64,000 bases of DNA from Egaibacter danicus (GCA_016707075.1 JADJII010000003.1:310001-374000); one strand, 5' to 3'. Positions 50,876 to 60,168 are shown, counted from the first letter of the stretch. A program made the numbers and translations. The notes: generated from the letters alone by a model not told the origin.

Positions 50876-51589
50876 TCAGTTTTTGCGTGGTGCCAGATGA
50901 GCCAGGAAATGGCGTTCCGCCAGTTTGAAGACACCGATCAGGCAGAACGTGGCCAGCAGATAGATGGCCGCCGCAGCCAGGTACGCCTCAAACGGCAAGT
51001 AGAAGTCTGAATAGATTCTGCTGGCGGCGGCTGTCACGTCCAGCATGGCGGGCACGGCGCTGGCCAGGCTGGTGCTTTGCAGCATCATGACAACTTCGTT
51101 GCTGTAGGCGGGCAACGTGCGGCGCATGGCGCTGGGAAGTACAACCCGCCGCATGACCTGAAAGCGGCTCATGCCAAAGGCCTGGGCCGCCTCAATTTCA
51201 CCGGCGTTGGTTTCCCGGATGGAGCCCGCCAGCATTTCGGCGGTGTAGCCAGCGGTATTCAGGCTGAAAGCGAGCAGGGCACAAAAGAACGGGTCCTTGA
51301 AATGCGTCCAGGGCCAGACGTCGTCCCAGCGCGCCTGGATCCATTCGAGTTGTCCCAGTCCGTAATAGATCAGATAAACCTGCAGTAGCAGGGGGGTGCC
51401 ACGAATCACAAAGGTATAGGCGCCAACCAGACGCTGCAACAAAACGCTGCGCCCGGTGAGCATCAACGCGAACACCAGTGCGAAGATGCCGCCCAAAGCC
51501 AGTGAAGAGAACAGGAGCACCAGTGTGGTGACGATCCCTTCTCCATACATCGACAGGCTTTCGGGACGGAAAATGACTTCCCAGTTCAT
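50876..51589 (-). CDS. aotM: Basic amino acid ABC transporter permease AotM-like
   Basis: A 237-residue HisM-type permease with about five membrane helices (MYGEGIVTTLVLLFSSLALG at the start). The EAA loop is EIEAAQAFGMSRFQVMRRVVLPSA. GTPLLLQVYLIYYGLGQ is the family-conserved segment. It starts one base after the aotQ stop. Together with aotQ it forms the heterodimeric membrane channel. Confidence 0.9.
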   Translation of the reverse strand: MNWEVIFRPESLSMYGEGIVTTLVLLFSSLALGGIFALVFALMLTGRSVLLQRLVGAYTFVIRGTPLLLQVYLIYYGLGQLEWIQARWDDVWPWTHFKDPFFCALLAFSLNTAGYTAEMLAGSIRETNAGEIEAAQAFGMSRFQVMRRVVLPSAMRRTLPAYSNEVVMMLQSTSLASAVPAMLDVTAAASRIYSDFYLPFEAYLAAAAIYLLATFCLIGVFKLAERHFLAHLAPRKN

Positions 51590-52276
51590 CTAGAGCTCAC
51601 TCCGCTTGGTACCCAGGCTGTAGCGTACGTTGAGTTTGCGCAGCACCACCAGTGAAACCCATGTGTAAATCAGGAACAGCCCGGCGGTAAACAGGAAAAA
51701 AGCAAACGGGGATCGGGTGGCCGCGCTCGCCTGTTTGGACAGGTAGGTCATCTCCTGCAGCCCAATCAGGCTGACCAGTGCGGTGGCCTTGATCAGCACC
51801 AGCCAGTTGTTGGTAAACCCGGGTAACGCATACCGTACCATCTGGGGAGCGGTAATGCGCAAAAAAACCTGTCGGGGATTCATGCCAAAGGCTGCCCCCG
51901 CCTCAAACTGACCTCGGGGAATGGCCAGAATGGCCCCGCGGAACGTCTCGGTCATGTAGGCGCCGTAAATGAAACCCAGCGTCAGCACGCCTGCGGTAAA
52001 CGGGTTGATGTCGGGCGTGACATCGCTGCCTAGCGCCTCTAGCAAATTGTTCAGGCCGATGCTGCCGCCATAAAAGACCAGCAGCATCAACACCAGATCA
52101 GGAATGCCGCGGATGATGGTGGTGTAAACGGTAGCCAGACCGACCAATGGCGGTTTGCCAGAGAGTTTGGCCGCGGCACCGATCAGCCCCAGGATTGTGG
52201 CGACCACCAGAGCCGCCAGCGACACGGCAACTGTAAGCAGGGCGCCGTAGAGGATGGACGAGTAGTAAGCGCTCAA
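51590..52276 (-). CDS. aotQ: Basic amino acid ABC transporter permease AotQ-like
   Basis: A 228-residue HisQ-type permease with about five membrane helices. Typical segments are IIRGIPDLVLMLLVFYG and the EAA loop QFEAGAAFGMNPRQVFLRITAPQM. It is followed directly by aotM. A hairpin with T run separates it from aotJ upstream, which would lower permease relative to binding-protein expression. Confidence 0.9.
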   Translation of the reverse strand: MSAYYSSILYGALLTVAVSLAALVVATILGLIGAAAKLSGKPPLVGLATVYTTIIRGIPDLVLMLLVFYGGSIGLNNLLEALGSDVTPDINPFTAGVLTLGFIYGAYMTETFRGAILAIPRGQFEAGAAFGMNPRQVFLRITAPQMVRYALPGFTNNWLVLIKATALVSLIGLQEMTYLSKQASAATRSPFAFFLFTAGLFLIYTWVSLVVLRKLNVRYSLGTKRSEL

Positions 52277-52323
52277 AAGATATCCAGGTGGAAAGCCGGA
52301 AAGAGAGCCAACGGGAAGAGAGC

Positions 52324-52379
52324 TAAAAAAACAACCGATGGGCAGGGTGTCGCAGTGATGGACACCCTAGCCACATCGG
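52324..52379 (-). terminator. Attenuating terminator between aotJ and aotQ
   Basis: AGGGTGTC (52344-52351) pairs perfectly with GACACCCT (52361-52368), and the stem extends outward through GGC/GCC and CCGAT/ATCGG. On the minus strand it is followed by GTTTTTTT (A run at 52325-52331). It lies in the 117-nt gap after aotJ, where partial termination is common in importer operons. Confidence 0.65.
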
Positions 52380-52393
52380 CAGATTGGTGATGT

Positions 52394-53161
52394 TTACTTG
52401 CCGTAGACGTCGAACTTGAAGTACTTGTCGTTGATCTTCTTGTAAGTGCCGTTGGCGCGAATGGCCTTGATGGCACCGTTCAATTCGCCCTTCAGAGCCG
52501 CGTCGCCTTTACGAATGGCAAAACCAGCGCCTGTTCCGAAGTATTTTGGAATGTACAGTTCGGGCCCGACCAGGCCGTAGTCCTTGCCTTCGGGCTTGCT
52601 CAAGAAGCCGCCTTGCACTTCCAGCACGTCAGCCACGGTACCGTCAAGACGGCCAGCCTTGATGTCCAGATAGACCTGGTCCTGGGCTTCATAGGGCGTC
52701 ACCACCACACCGGCTTTTTTCAACTCGGCATTGGCGTATTTTTCCTGGGTGCTACCCTTGAGGACACCAATCTTCTTGCCTTTGAGCGAGGCCAGGTCGG
52801 TGAACTTGATGTCGTTCTTGACGACGATCTTGCTGGGCGTGTTGTAGTACTTGTCGGTGAAGTCAACCACTTTCAGGCGATCTTCCGTGATGGACATGGA
52901 ACTGATGATCACGTCATATTTTTTGGCCTGCAAACCGGGGATCATGCTGTCCCACACCTGTTCAACAAATACGCACTTGCGTTTGACTTGCTCGCATACG
53001 GCGTTGGCAATGTCCACGTCAAAGCCGGTGGGTTTGCCATCGGGAGTCTTGAATGTGAATGGCTCATAAGTGGGGTCAATGGCCACTTTCAGTTCTTTGG
53101 CCTGTGCCATGGCGGCAACGGACAAGGATGTCATGGCAATTGCCAAAATCACTTTTTTCAT
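52394..53161 (-). CDS. aotJ: Basic amino acid ABC transporter substrate-binding protein AotJ-like
   Basis: A 255-residue periplasmic binding protein of SBP family 3 (HisJ/ArgT type). The signal peptide MKKVILAIAMTSLSVAAMAQ ends near residue 20. Conserved pieces are YEPFTFKTPDGKPTGFDVDI, DVIISSMSITEDRLKVVDFT and GVLKGSTQEKYAN. A Cys pair near CEQVKRKC is like HisJ/LAO proteins and fits basic amino acid binding. The ATG at 53161 is preferred over the upstream in-frame start at 53197 because AAGGAAAA precedes it. Confidence 0.9.
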   Translation of the reverse strand: MKKVILAIAMTSLSVAAMAQAKELKVAIDPTYEPFTFKTPDGKPTGFDVDIANAVCEQVKRKCVFVEQVWDSMIPGLQAKKYDVIISSMSITEDRLKVVDFTDKYYNTPSKIVVKNDIKFTDLASLKGKKIGVLKGSTQEKYANAELKKAGVVVTPYEAQDQVYLDIKAGRLDGTVADVLEVQGGFLSKPEGKDYGLVGPELYIPKYFGTGAGFAIRKGDAALKGELNGAIKAIRANGTYKKINDKYFKFDVYGK

Positions 53162-53263
53162 CTGTTTTCCTTGAAGCAAAAAAATCATTCTAGCCATTTA
53201 ATTTCTCCCAAAACCTAGCGTTTCTACTGTCGTCGTCCGTGTCCCGGCGTGCAGGGCGGCCGA

Positions 53264-53304
53264 TTGCGCAGGCTGGAAAATATCTTTATAGTTGCATGCG
53301 CAAC
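53264..53304 (+). promoter_or_regulatory. Promoter and operator of the FAD monooxygenase operon
   Basis: TTGCGC (53264-53269) and TATAGT (53287-53292) are separated by 17 nt, a good sigma-70 arrangement. GTTGC-ATGC-GCAAC (53291-53304) is an inverted repeat overlapping the -10 end and the expected transcription start, where a repressor would block initiation. The MarR encoded at the end of this operon is the natural candidate. Confidence 0.55.
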
Positions 53305-53360
53305 CAATTGAGGTCACATTTTGTCGGCCCTGTTACACCTCCCTCATCAGAAAGGTCCAC

Positions 53361-54959
53361 ATGGTCATGTCAGTCAATGCACAACACGTGCCACAAAGCT
53401 GTTCAGTCCTGATTGCGGGTGGCGGACCTGTTGGGTTGACACTTGCAGCGTTGCTGGCGCATCAGGGAGTTCAATGTCTGGTGGTGGAGGCGGATGAAGG
53501 TTATTGCACCGGTAGCCGCGCCATCTGCATGTCCAGGCGCTCTCAGGAGATTTTGGGCTGGGTCGGAGCAGACCGTCCGTTGGTAGAAAAAGGCCTGTCG
53601 TGGGTGGGGGGTCGCAGTTTCTATCGAGACACCGAGGTGCTGCATTTCGAAATGCCGAGCGAGCCAACGCAGCGCTTCGCACCCATGGTCAACATTCAGC
53701 AATACTACGTCGAGGAGTACGCACACCAGGCAGCTCGGGCCGCAGGCACGGATATTGACATCCTCTGGAGCAGTCGCGTTAAAACGGTTCGCACCAGGCC
53801 AGACGGCACCGAAGTGGTTCTGGAAACGCCTGATGGCACCCACACGGTGCGCGCAGCGTGGCTGGTGGCGTGTGACGGCGGGCGCAGTACCGTACGGGAA
53901 CAACTGGGTCTTCAACTCCAGGGAACGCAATACGATGGCAGGTACGTCATCGTCGATATCCGCCAGAAAACCCGGCGTGCGGTGGAGCGCCTGGCCTGGT
54001 TTGATCCGCCCAGCAACCCCGGTTCCACGATCCTCATGCACCGCCAGCCCGACGAGGTGTGGCGCATTGATTACCAGATTCGGGATGACGAAGATCCGGT
54101 GGAAGCCGTCAAGCCGGAGAACGTATTGCCGCGCGTGCAAAGCCACCTGGCCATGATTGGTGAGAACGAACCGTGGGAGCCGCTGTGGATTTCGATCTAC
54201 AACGCCAAATGCCTGTCGCTGGCGCGCTACCGCGACGGCCGCGTGCTCTTTGCGGGGGACGCTGCGCATCTGGTGCCGATTTTTGGCGTGCGTGGATTGA
54301 ACTCCGGGCTGGATGACGCTGGCAATCTGGCGTGGAAGCTGGCGCGCGTGATCAAGGGCCAATCACCCGACAGTCTGCTGGATTCGTATTCAATCGAACG
54401 TGTGCATGCTGCGCACGAAAACATTGCCTATGGCGCCAAGAGTACCGAGTTCATGGCACCACCGAATTTTGCTTTTCGCCTGATGCGCGAGGCTACGCTG
54501 AAACTGGCGCTCAGCGACGACAACGTGCGCTCGCTGATCAATCCGCGCCAGTCCACGCCCATCACGTATGTAAATTCGCCGTTGAACGGACCGCAAATGG
54601 GCGAATGGACTCAGGAGCAGGCAGCGCCGGGCGCACCAGCCCCGGAAGCCCTGCTGCGGGGACCGCAAGGGAATTGGCATCTGACCAGCCACTGGGGTAG
54701 GGGATTTGTTGCGCTGGTATTCAACGGGGGTGACCAACCCTCCATAGGGCAGACACTGATCAGTCAGCAAATTGAAGTGATTCACATCAACCCCGAGATC
54801 GACTTGTATGGCCAGGCCTGGCAGCGTTACGGCTTGCCCGATGTGACGAGTCAGGGGCTGGTGCTGATCCGGCCCGACGGTTACGTGATGGGGCGCTGGC
54901 GCGACCTTGACCCTGGACCGTTGCTCAAAACCCTTCAGACAACAGGAGTGACACCATGA
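53361..54959 (+). CDS. FAD-dependent aromatic monooxygenase
   Basis: A 532-residue flavoprotein of the phenol/hydroxyphenylpropionate hydroxylase (MhpA/PheA) class. The Rossmann motif is VLIAGGGPVGLTLAALLAHQ; the DG motif is ACDGGRSTVREQLG; the second FAD motif is GRVLFAGDAAHLVPIFGVRG. The C-terminal third (from about residue 410) is a thioredoxin-like dimerisation domain ending RPDGYVMGRWR. It hydroxylates an aromatic ring next to an existing hydroxyl; the substrate is unknown. ATG 53361 has AAAGG upstream. The stop overlaps the DUF2783 start as ATGA. Confidence 0.85.
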   Translation: MVMSVNAQHVPQSCSVLIAGGGPVGLTLAALLAHQGVQCLVVEADEGYCTGSRAICMSRRSQEILGWVGADRPLVEKGLSWVGGRSFYRDTEVLHFEMPSEPTQRFAPMVNIQQYYVEEYAHQAARAAGTDIDILWSSRVKTVRTRPDGTEVVLETPDGTHTVRAAWLVACDGGRSTVREQLGLQLQGTQYDGRYVIVDIRQKTRRAVERLAWFDPPSNPGSTILMHRQPDEVWRIDYQIRDDEDPVEAVKPENVLPRVQSHLAMIGENEPWEPLWISIYNAKCLSLARYRDGRVLFAGDAAHLVPIFGVRGLNSGLDDAGNLAWKLARVIKGQSPDSLLDSYSIERVHAAHENIAYGAKSTEFMAPPNFAFRLMREATLKLALSDDNVRSLINPRQSTPITYVNSPLNGPQMGEWTQEQAAPGAPAPEALLRGPQGNWHLTSHWGRGFVALVFNGGDQPSIGQTLISQQIEVIHINPEIDLYGQAWQRYGLPDVTSQGLVLIRPDGYVMGRWRDLDPGPLLKTLQTTGVTP

Positions 54960-55144
54960 CCGATGCTGATCTCGACCGGGCCTATTCAGCCCTGTGCACG
55001 GCGCTGGCCGAAGTCGGCGAAGCTCAGGCACCACTGTTCCTCGGCATGGTATGCCTGTCGTTGCTGAGCCGGTTCGAGCAGGCTGACGACGTGTTGCCGC
55101 TGATCGCCAATTCGCTGCAACAGTGCGGGCCTGCCCAACAATGA
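54956..55144 (+). CDS. DUF2783 small protein
   Basis: A 62-residue protein (MTDADLDRAYSALCTALAEV, then FLSRFEQADDVLPLI-like helices) of the DUF2783 family, which is regularly found next to aromatic FAD monooxygenases. Its role is unknown; a small subunit or stabiliser is a guess. ATG overlaps the monooxygenase stop by 4 nt, and its own stop overlaps the MarR start as ATGA. Confidence 0.8.
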   Translation: MTDADLDRAYSALCTALAEVGEAQAPLFLGMVCLSLLSRFEQADDVLPLIANSLQQCGPAQQ

Positions 55145-55593
55145 AGACCCGGAGCCTGCCTGCGCTGGACCAGTTTCTGACCTACCGGCTACACCTCGTC
55201 AACAAGCTGACGGATCGTCATAGCAGCGACGCTTACGCTCAAGAATTCGGTTTGGCAGTGGGCGAAGCGCGTTGCCTGGCTGCGTTGGGCGGGCCAGAAG
55301 CCGCCCCCGCGTTGTCGGTCAACGAACTGGCTGCCCGGGCCAATCTGAACAAGGCGCAGGCCAGCCGCGCCGCGCAGGCGCTGGTGGGGAGGGGGCTGGT
55401 GAGCAAGACCACCAGCGCAACCGACCGGCGAGGCGTCACCCTGTCACTCACGGCCTCTGGCCAGACGCTCTGGCGGTCGGTCATGGGCCTGATCGCCCGG
55501 CGAAATCACGACATCTTCAGTTGCCTGTCCGTCCCCGAACAGCAGCAACTGGGTGACATGCTGGACCGGCTGATTGCACACTCGCGGCCTTGA
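55141..55593 (+). CDS. MarR family transcriptional regulator
   Basis: A 150-residue winged-helix regulator. The recognition region is LSVNELAARANLNKAQASRA, and the wing is SKTTSATDRRGVTLSLT. MarR proteins usually repress aromatic catabolic genes until the substrate or a CoA derivative binds. It is translationally coupled to DUF2783 (ATGA at 55141), so it probably controls its own operon through the palindrome at 53291-53304. Confidence 0.87.
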   Translation: MKTRSLPALDQFLTYRLHLVNKLTDRHSSDAYAQEFGLAVGEARCLAALGGPEAAPALSVNELAARANLNKAQASRAAQALVGRGLVSKTTSATDRRGVTLSLTASGQTLWRSVMGLIARRNHDIFSCLSVPEQQQLGDMLDRLIAHSRP

Positions 55594-55730
55594 ACTGCTC
55601 AGGACCGGGAGCTGGCAGTAGCCCTTACGGGTGCGGAAAATTGGTCAAAGTCGTAAAATGAGAGACCTTCTCCACAAGTGCCACTCAGGCTGACATATTG
55701 CCGAATCCGCGCTGAACCTGTCCCTTTTCC

Positions 55731-58174
55731 ATGAACGCCCCCGTTGACGTCTCTTTTTTTGCGCGCGCTGCCAAGCCGCTGACCAGTTACCGCAAGTACT
55801 GGGCGGCCCGTTTTGGCACGGCCAAGTTTTTGCCGATGAGCCGCAAAGAGATGGATGCATTGGGCTGGGACAGCTGCGACATCATTCTGGTGACGGGCGA
55901 TGCCTATGTGGATCACCCCAGTTTTGGCATGGCCGTCATTGGCCGCATGCTGGAAGCCCAGGGCTTTCGCGTGGGCATCATCGCACAGCCCGACTGGACC
56001 AGCGCCGAAGCCTTCAAGGCTCTGGGCAAACCCAACCTGTTTTGGGGTGTGACTGCGGGCAACATGGATTCCATGATCAACCGCTACACGGCGGATCGCA
56101 AAATCCGTAGTGACGACGCCTACACGCCTGGTGACGTCGGCGGCAAGCGGCCGGACCGTGCGGCCATTGTTTACAGCCAGCGCTGTCGCGAAGCGTTCAA
56201 GGACGCGCCCATCGTGCTGGGCGGCATCGAAGGCAGCCTGCGCCGTATTGCGCATTACGATTACTGGAGTGACAAGGTGCGCCGCAGCATTGTGATGGAC
56301 GCCAAGTGCGACCTGCTGCTGTACGGCAATGCCGAGCGCGCGATTGCGGAGATTGCCCACCGCCTGGCGGCCCGCGAACCGGTTGAAAAAATCACCGATG
56401 TGCGTGGCACGGCATTTGTTCGCCGCAGCGATGATGAATCCGGCAAGGACTGGTTCGAAATCAACTCCACCAGTGTGGACGAGCCGGGCCGCGTGGAGTC
56501 ACACGTCAACCCGTACATGACCACTTCCGAGCAGGCTGCCGGGCAGGGCAGCACGTGCGCGAAAGAAGATTCAAAAGGAGGCGCCGAAAAGTCGGAAAGC
56601 GTGAATGCTATAAAAATAATAGCTACTCACGCATATTCCACCAGGGCTGAGGGCCAAAAAAGCACTATAAATGAGCCGAATTTGGCCATCCAGCCCCTCA
56701 CCTTCATGCCAAACCCTTCGCTGTCCTCCAGCAAAGGCAAGCTGAAAGTTCCGCCGCGTGACCGCTCGGTGATTCGCCTGCCGTCTTACGAACAGGTGCG
56801 GGCCGACCCCGTGCTCTACGCCCACGCCAACCGCGTGCTGCACCTGGAGACCAACCCCGGCAACGCCCGTGCCCTGGTACAGGCGCATGGTGAAGGCACC
56901 ACAGCCCGCGACGTGTGGATCACCCCGCCGCCCATCCCGCTGACCACGGCCGAGATGGACTTTGTGTTTGACCTGCCGTATGCGCGCAGTCCGCACCCCG
57001 CGTATGCCGACGAGAACGGCAGCCATGACGGCGCCACCAAAATCCCGGCGTGGGAGATGATCCGCTTCTCGATCAACATCATGCGCGGCTGCTTTGGCGG
57101 CTGCACGTTTTGCTCCATCACCGAGCATGAAGGTCGCATCATCCAGAGTCGTTCGGAAGACTCCGTCATCAAGGAAATTGAAGACATCCGCGACAAGGTG
57201 AAAGGCTTCACCGGCACCATCTCTGACCTGGGTGGCCCCACGGCCAACATGTACCGCCTTGGCTGCAAAAGCCCCGAGATTGAAGCCGCCTGTCGCAAGC
57301 CCAGCTGCGTCTACCCCGGCATCTGCCAGAACCTGACTACCGACCACGGCCCGCTGATCCACATGTACCGCCGTGGCCGCGCGCTCAAGGGCATCAAGAA
57401 GATTTTGATTGGCTCCGGCCTGCGTTACGACCTGGCCGTGAAGAGCCCCGAGTACGTGAAAGAACTGGTGCAGCACCACGTGGGCGGTTACCTGAAGATC
57501 GCGCCTGAGCACACCGAACAGGGCCCGCTTACCAAGATGATGAAGCCCGGCATCGGCAGTTACGACAAGTTCAAGACGCTGTTCGAGAAGTACAGTGCCG
57601 AGGCGGGCAAGAAGCAGTTCCTGATCCCGTATTTCATCGCAGCCCACCCGGGTACCAGTGATGAAGACATGATGAACCTGGCCGTATGGCTGAAGAAAAC
57701 GGTTTTCGCGCGGATCAGGTGCAGACGTTTTACCCGTCACCCATGGCCACCGCCACGGCGATGTACCACACCAACAAAAACCCGCTGCGCAAGATCACGC
57801 GTGACAGCGAAACCGTAGACATCGTGCGTGGTGACAAGCGCCGCCGCCTGCACAAGGCATTCCTGCGCTACCACGATGCCAACAATTGGCCGCTGTTGCG
57901 TGAGGCCCTGAAAACCATGGGCCGTGCCGACCTCATCGGCAATGGCAAGCACCACCTGATCCCGACCTTCCAGCCGTTAACGGACGGTGGCTACCAGAGC
58001 GCACGACGGAAGAACTCCACCGTTGCGCCTGCGAAACCGGCTGCGCCCTTGAAAACGCCTAAATCGTCGGCCGCGCCGGCACGTGGCCGCATGCTGACGC
58101 AACACACCGGCTTGCCACCAAGGGTCACCGGGTCAGCGAAACCGAGCGCCAAGCTCGCTCGCAAGACCAGCTAA
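55731..58174 (+). pseudogene. ygiQ: YgiQ family radical SAM protein, frameshifted and repeat-bearing
   Basis: A UPF0313/YgiQ radical SAM protein of unknown reaction, about 814 residues when joined. The N-terminal region includes PLTSYRKYWAARFGTAKFLP; the cluster motif is CFGGCTFCSI. After AVWLKK the frame is lost. Adding one A to AAAA at 57696-57699 restores KKNGFRADQVQTFYPSPMAT and continues to 58174 with a Lys/Pro/Ala-rich tail. Residues about 293-322 are encoded by the 42-nt repeat and its flank, an in-frame insertion between the YMTTSEQAAG and RDRSVIRLPSYE regions. The frameshift may be a sequencing error. Confidence 0.85.
56607..56648 (-). repeat. 42-nt interspersed repeat, copy F, inside ygiQ
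   Basis: A minus-strand copy (GCCCTGGTGGAATATGCG, TGAGTAGCTATTA, ending TTATAGC) lying within the ygiQ coding sequence, antisense to it. It is read in frame as NAIKIIATHAYSTRA. Repeat-like sequence (CCAAA/TTTGG) continues to about 56690. Confidence 0.85.
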
Positions 58175-58280
58175 TCGGGCCCGCTTGCGGGCTCTGGCCG
58201 CAAGCGCATCCGCCAGACGACGATCTGGATCAAGGTCACAGCTGCTGCATGGTGCAACAATGCATCGGTCAGGAGTGCCC

Positions 58281-59198
58281 ATGCTCGTTTTTCTTCCCCC
58301 TTTTGTGCGCGGTGCCATCGCGATGGTTCTGCTGGTGTTGAACACGCTGTTCTGGTGTGCGTGGTTGTTTGCCTTTGCGCTGGTGAAACTGGTGTTGCCA
58401 TTTGCCTTCATACGCAAATTGATCGACCCGGTGCTCAACACGATTGCCACGATGTGGATCGCGTGCAACAGCGGCTGGATGCGGTTGACACAACCCACCC
58501 GGTGGGACGTTGCGGGTGTTGAGGCGCTGACCTACGCCGGCTGGTATCTGGTGAATTGCAACCACCAGTCGTGGGTAGATATTTTTGTGCTTCAGCACCT
58601 GCTGAACCGGCGCATTCCGCTGCTGAAGTTTTTTCTCAAACAGCAGCTGATTTATGTGCCCGTCATCGGGCTGGCCTGGTGGGCGCTGGACTTTCCGTTC
58701 ATGAAACGCCACAGCAAGGCCGCGCTGCGCAAACACCCCGAGCTGCGCCTGCAGGACCGGGAGGCCACCCGCCGCGCCTGCGAAAAGTTTGCACTGGTGC
58801 CCACCAGCGTGATGAACTTTGCGGAAGGCACACGCTTCACCCCTCGTAAGCACCAGGTACAGGCTTCACCGTACAAACACCTGCTCAAACCCAAAGCGGG
58901 TGCGCTGGCACTGGCGCTGAACGTGATGGGCGAGCGGTTTCATTCGCTGGTGGACGTGACCATCGTGTACCCGGCTGGCGTGCCCACGTTCTGGCAGTTT
59001 TTGTGTGGCCAGACACCCGAGGTGGTGGTGCGCATGCAGCAAATTCCCATCCCCGGCGAATTCTGCACCGATGACTATGACGAGAACCCCGCGTTCCGCA
59101 CGCGGTTTCAGGCCTGGTTGAGCGACATCTGGCAGGCCAAGGACCAGCAGATGGGCGAACTGATCTCGTCCCGTGCAGGGATCGGTAAAAAGGGCTGA
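58281..59198 (+). CDS. 1-acyl-sn-glycerol-3-phosphate acyltransferase-like (YihG type)
   Basis: A 305-residue inner-membrane acyltransferase. It starts with two hydrophobic helices (GAIAMVLLVLNTLFWCAWLF and FALVKLVLPFAFI). Block I is NHQSWVDIFV (HX4D), block III is NFAEGTRFT, and block IV is VTIVYPAG. The large loop and FMKRHSK block II match the YihG branch of lysophosphatidate acyltransferases. The frame is open upstream to 58185, but AGGAG 10 nt before ATG 58281 decides the start. Confidence 0.85.
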   Translation: MLVFLPPFVRGAIAMVLLVLNTLFWCAWLFAFALVKLVLPFAFIRKLIDPVLNTIATMWIACNSGWMRLTQPTRWDVAGVEALTYAGWYLVNCNHQSWVDIFVLQHLLNRRIPLLKFFLKQQLIYVPVIGLAWWALDFPFMKRHSKAALRKHPELRLQDREATRRACEKFALVPTSVMNFAEGTRFTPRKHQVQASPYKHLLKPKAGALALALNVMGERFHSLVDVTIVYPAGVPTFWQFLCGQTPEVVVRMQQIPIPGEFCTDDYDENPAFRTRFQAWLSDIWQAKDQQMGELISSRAGIGKKG

Positions 59199-59221
59199 TT
59201 CTAAGAGTAAAATAGGGCCTT

Positions 59222-59263
59222 AGCCCTCGTCCACTATGCGTGAGTAGCTATTATTTTGATAGC
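59222..59263 (+). repeat. 42-nt interspersed repeat, copy G
   Basis: The copy closest to consensus (AGCCCTCGTCCACTATGCG, TGAGTAGCTATTA, TTTTGATAGC), between the acyltransferase and the CoA-transferase genes. On the minus strand it contains the last codons and the TAA stop of the CoA-transferase gene. Confidence 0.9.
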
Positions 59264-60168
59264 GTATGCAGCGGAATATCTTTTGCCACCGCCAGTGCGT
59301 CCAGCTGCTGGCGCGTCTGACTGAGCAGAAACGTCGCAATCGCTTGGTGTGTGGCTAGCGTGAACAGGGAACGAATGTCAGAAGCCGCCACACCCGCTGC
59401 CTGGCACAGTGCTGCAGCAAAGTGCGGCTCCAGTGCGGCGACCGCCACGCGGCCGTCCTTGCAGGCATACACACGGTAGCCTGCGTGTGAGCCGCCAACC
59501 GAGCCTGTGGGCTGTGTCAGGCCCCAGGTTCGGGGCAGGGCGAGCCAGGTGGCGGCGTCGGCCAGTGCCACTTCCTGAAACGTGCCTTTGCCCGATGTTT
59601 TTTGAACCAGCACGGCCTGGAGGGCGGCTTCACTGGCCATGACAGCGCCTGCCATGTCAGCGAACAGCGTGGCGGGCAGATCCAGCCCGGTGACCAGACC
59701 GGCTTCGGCCAGATAGGTCAGGTCATGGCCAGGCTCTTCAGCCCGCGCGCCCAAAGCACCCACGATGGCGACCATCGAAAGTGAGGGGTACAACTTGTGC
59801 AGCTTCTTCCAGCTCAAGCCCAGTTTGTCGAGTGCAGACGGGCGAAACGAGGTGAGCAGCACGTCGGTGCGCGCCAGTTCCTTGTGCAGCGCGGCCTGGC
59901 CTTTGTCGCTCTTCAGGTCGGCTGTCATGACCTTGATGCCTGCATGCAGCGTGGCGTAGGCGGTCGGGTTGTATTGGCCCATCGGGTCACCCGAGGTGCC
60001 TGCGGGCGCACCTTTAGGGCCGGGCGGCTCCACTTTCAGGCAGGTTGCGCCCAGGGCTTTCAGGCGCATGAATGCGGCCGGGCCAGGAAGATTGAGCGCC
60101 AGGCTCAGCACGCGCACGCCACGCAAGGGCTTCAGGGGAGAGGAAGAAACAGAGGTCATGGTGACCAC
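59251..60168 (-). CDS. CaiB/BaiF CoA-transferase family protein
   Basis: A 305-residue class III CoA-transferase. Conserved parts are PLRGVRVLSLALNLPGPAA, SFRPSALDKLGLSWKKLH and GHDLTYLAEAGLVTG with the catalytic Asp. It is shorter than the usual 380-400 residues, as in some racemase-like members. The start is read as GTG 60168 because GAGGT lies 5 nt upstream; ATG 60159 is an alternative. The end (PLHTLSK and stop) is supplied by repeat copy G. The CoA acceptor is unknown. Confidence 0.82.
   Translation of the reverse strand: MVTMTSVSSSPLKPLRGVRVLSLALNLPGPAAFMRLKALGATCLKVEPPGPKGAPAGTSGDPMGQYNPTAYATLHAGIKVMTADLKSDKGQAALHKELARTDVLLTSFRPSALDKLGLSWKKLHKLYPSLSMVAIVGALGARAEEPGHDLTYLAEAGLVTGLDLPATLFADMAGAVMASEAALQAVLVQKTSGKGTFQEVALADAATWLALPRTWGLTQPTGSVGGSHAGYRVYACKDGRVAVAALEPHFAAALCQAAGVAASDIRSLFTLATHQAIATFLLSQTRQQLDALAVAKDIPLHTLSK

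Noticed and set aside
56571..57740. 389-codon minus-strand frame opposite ygiQ
   Set aside because: Composition typical of a shadow frame, and ygiQ on the plus strand has clear motifs.
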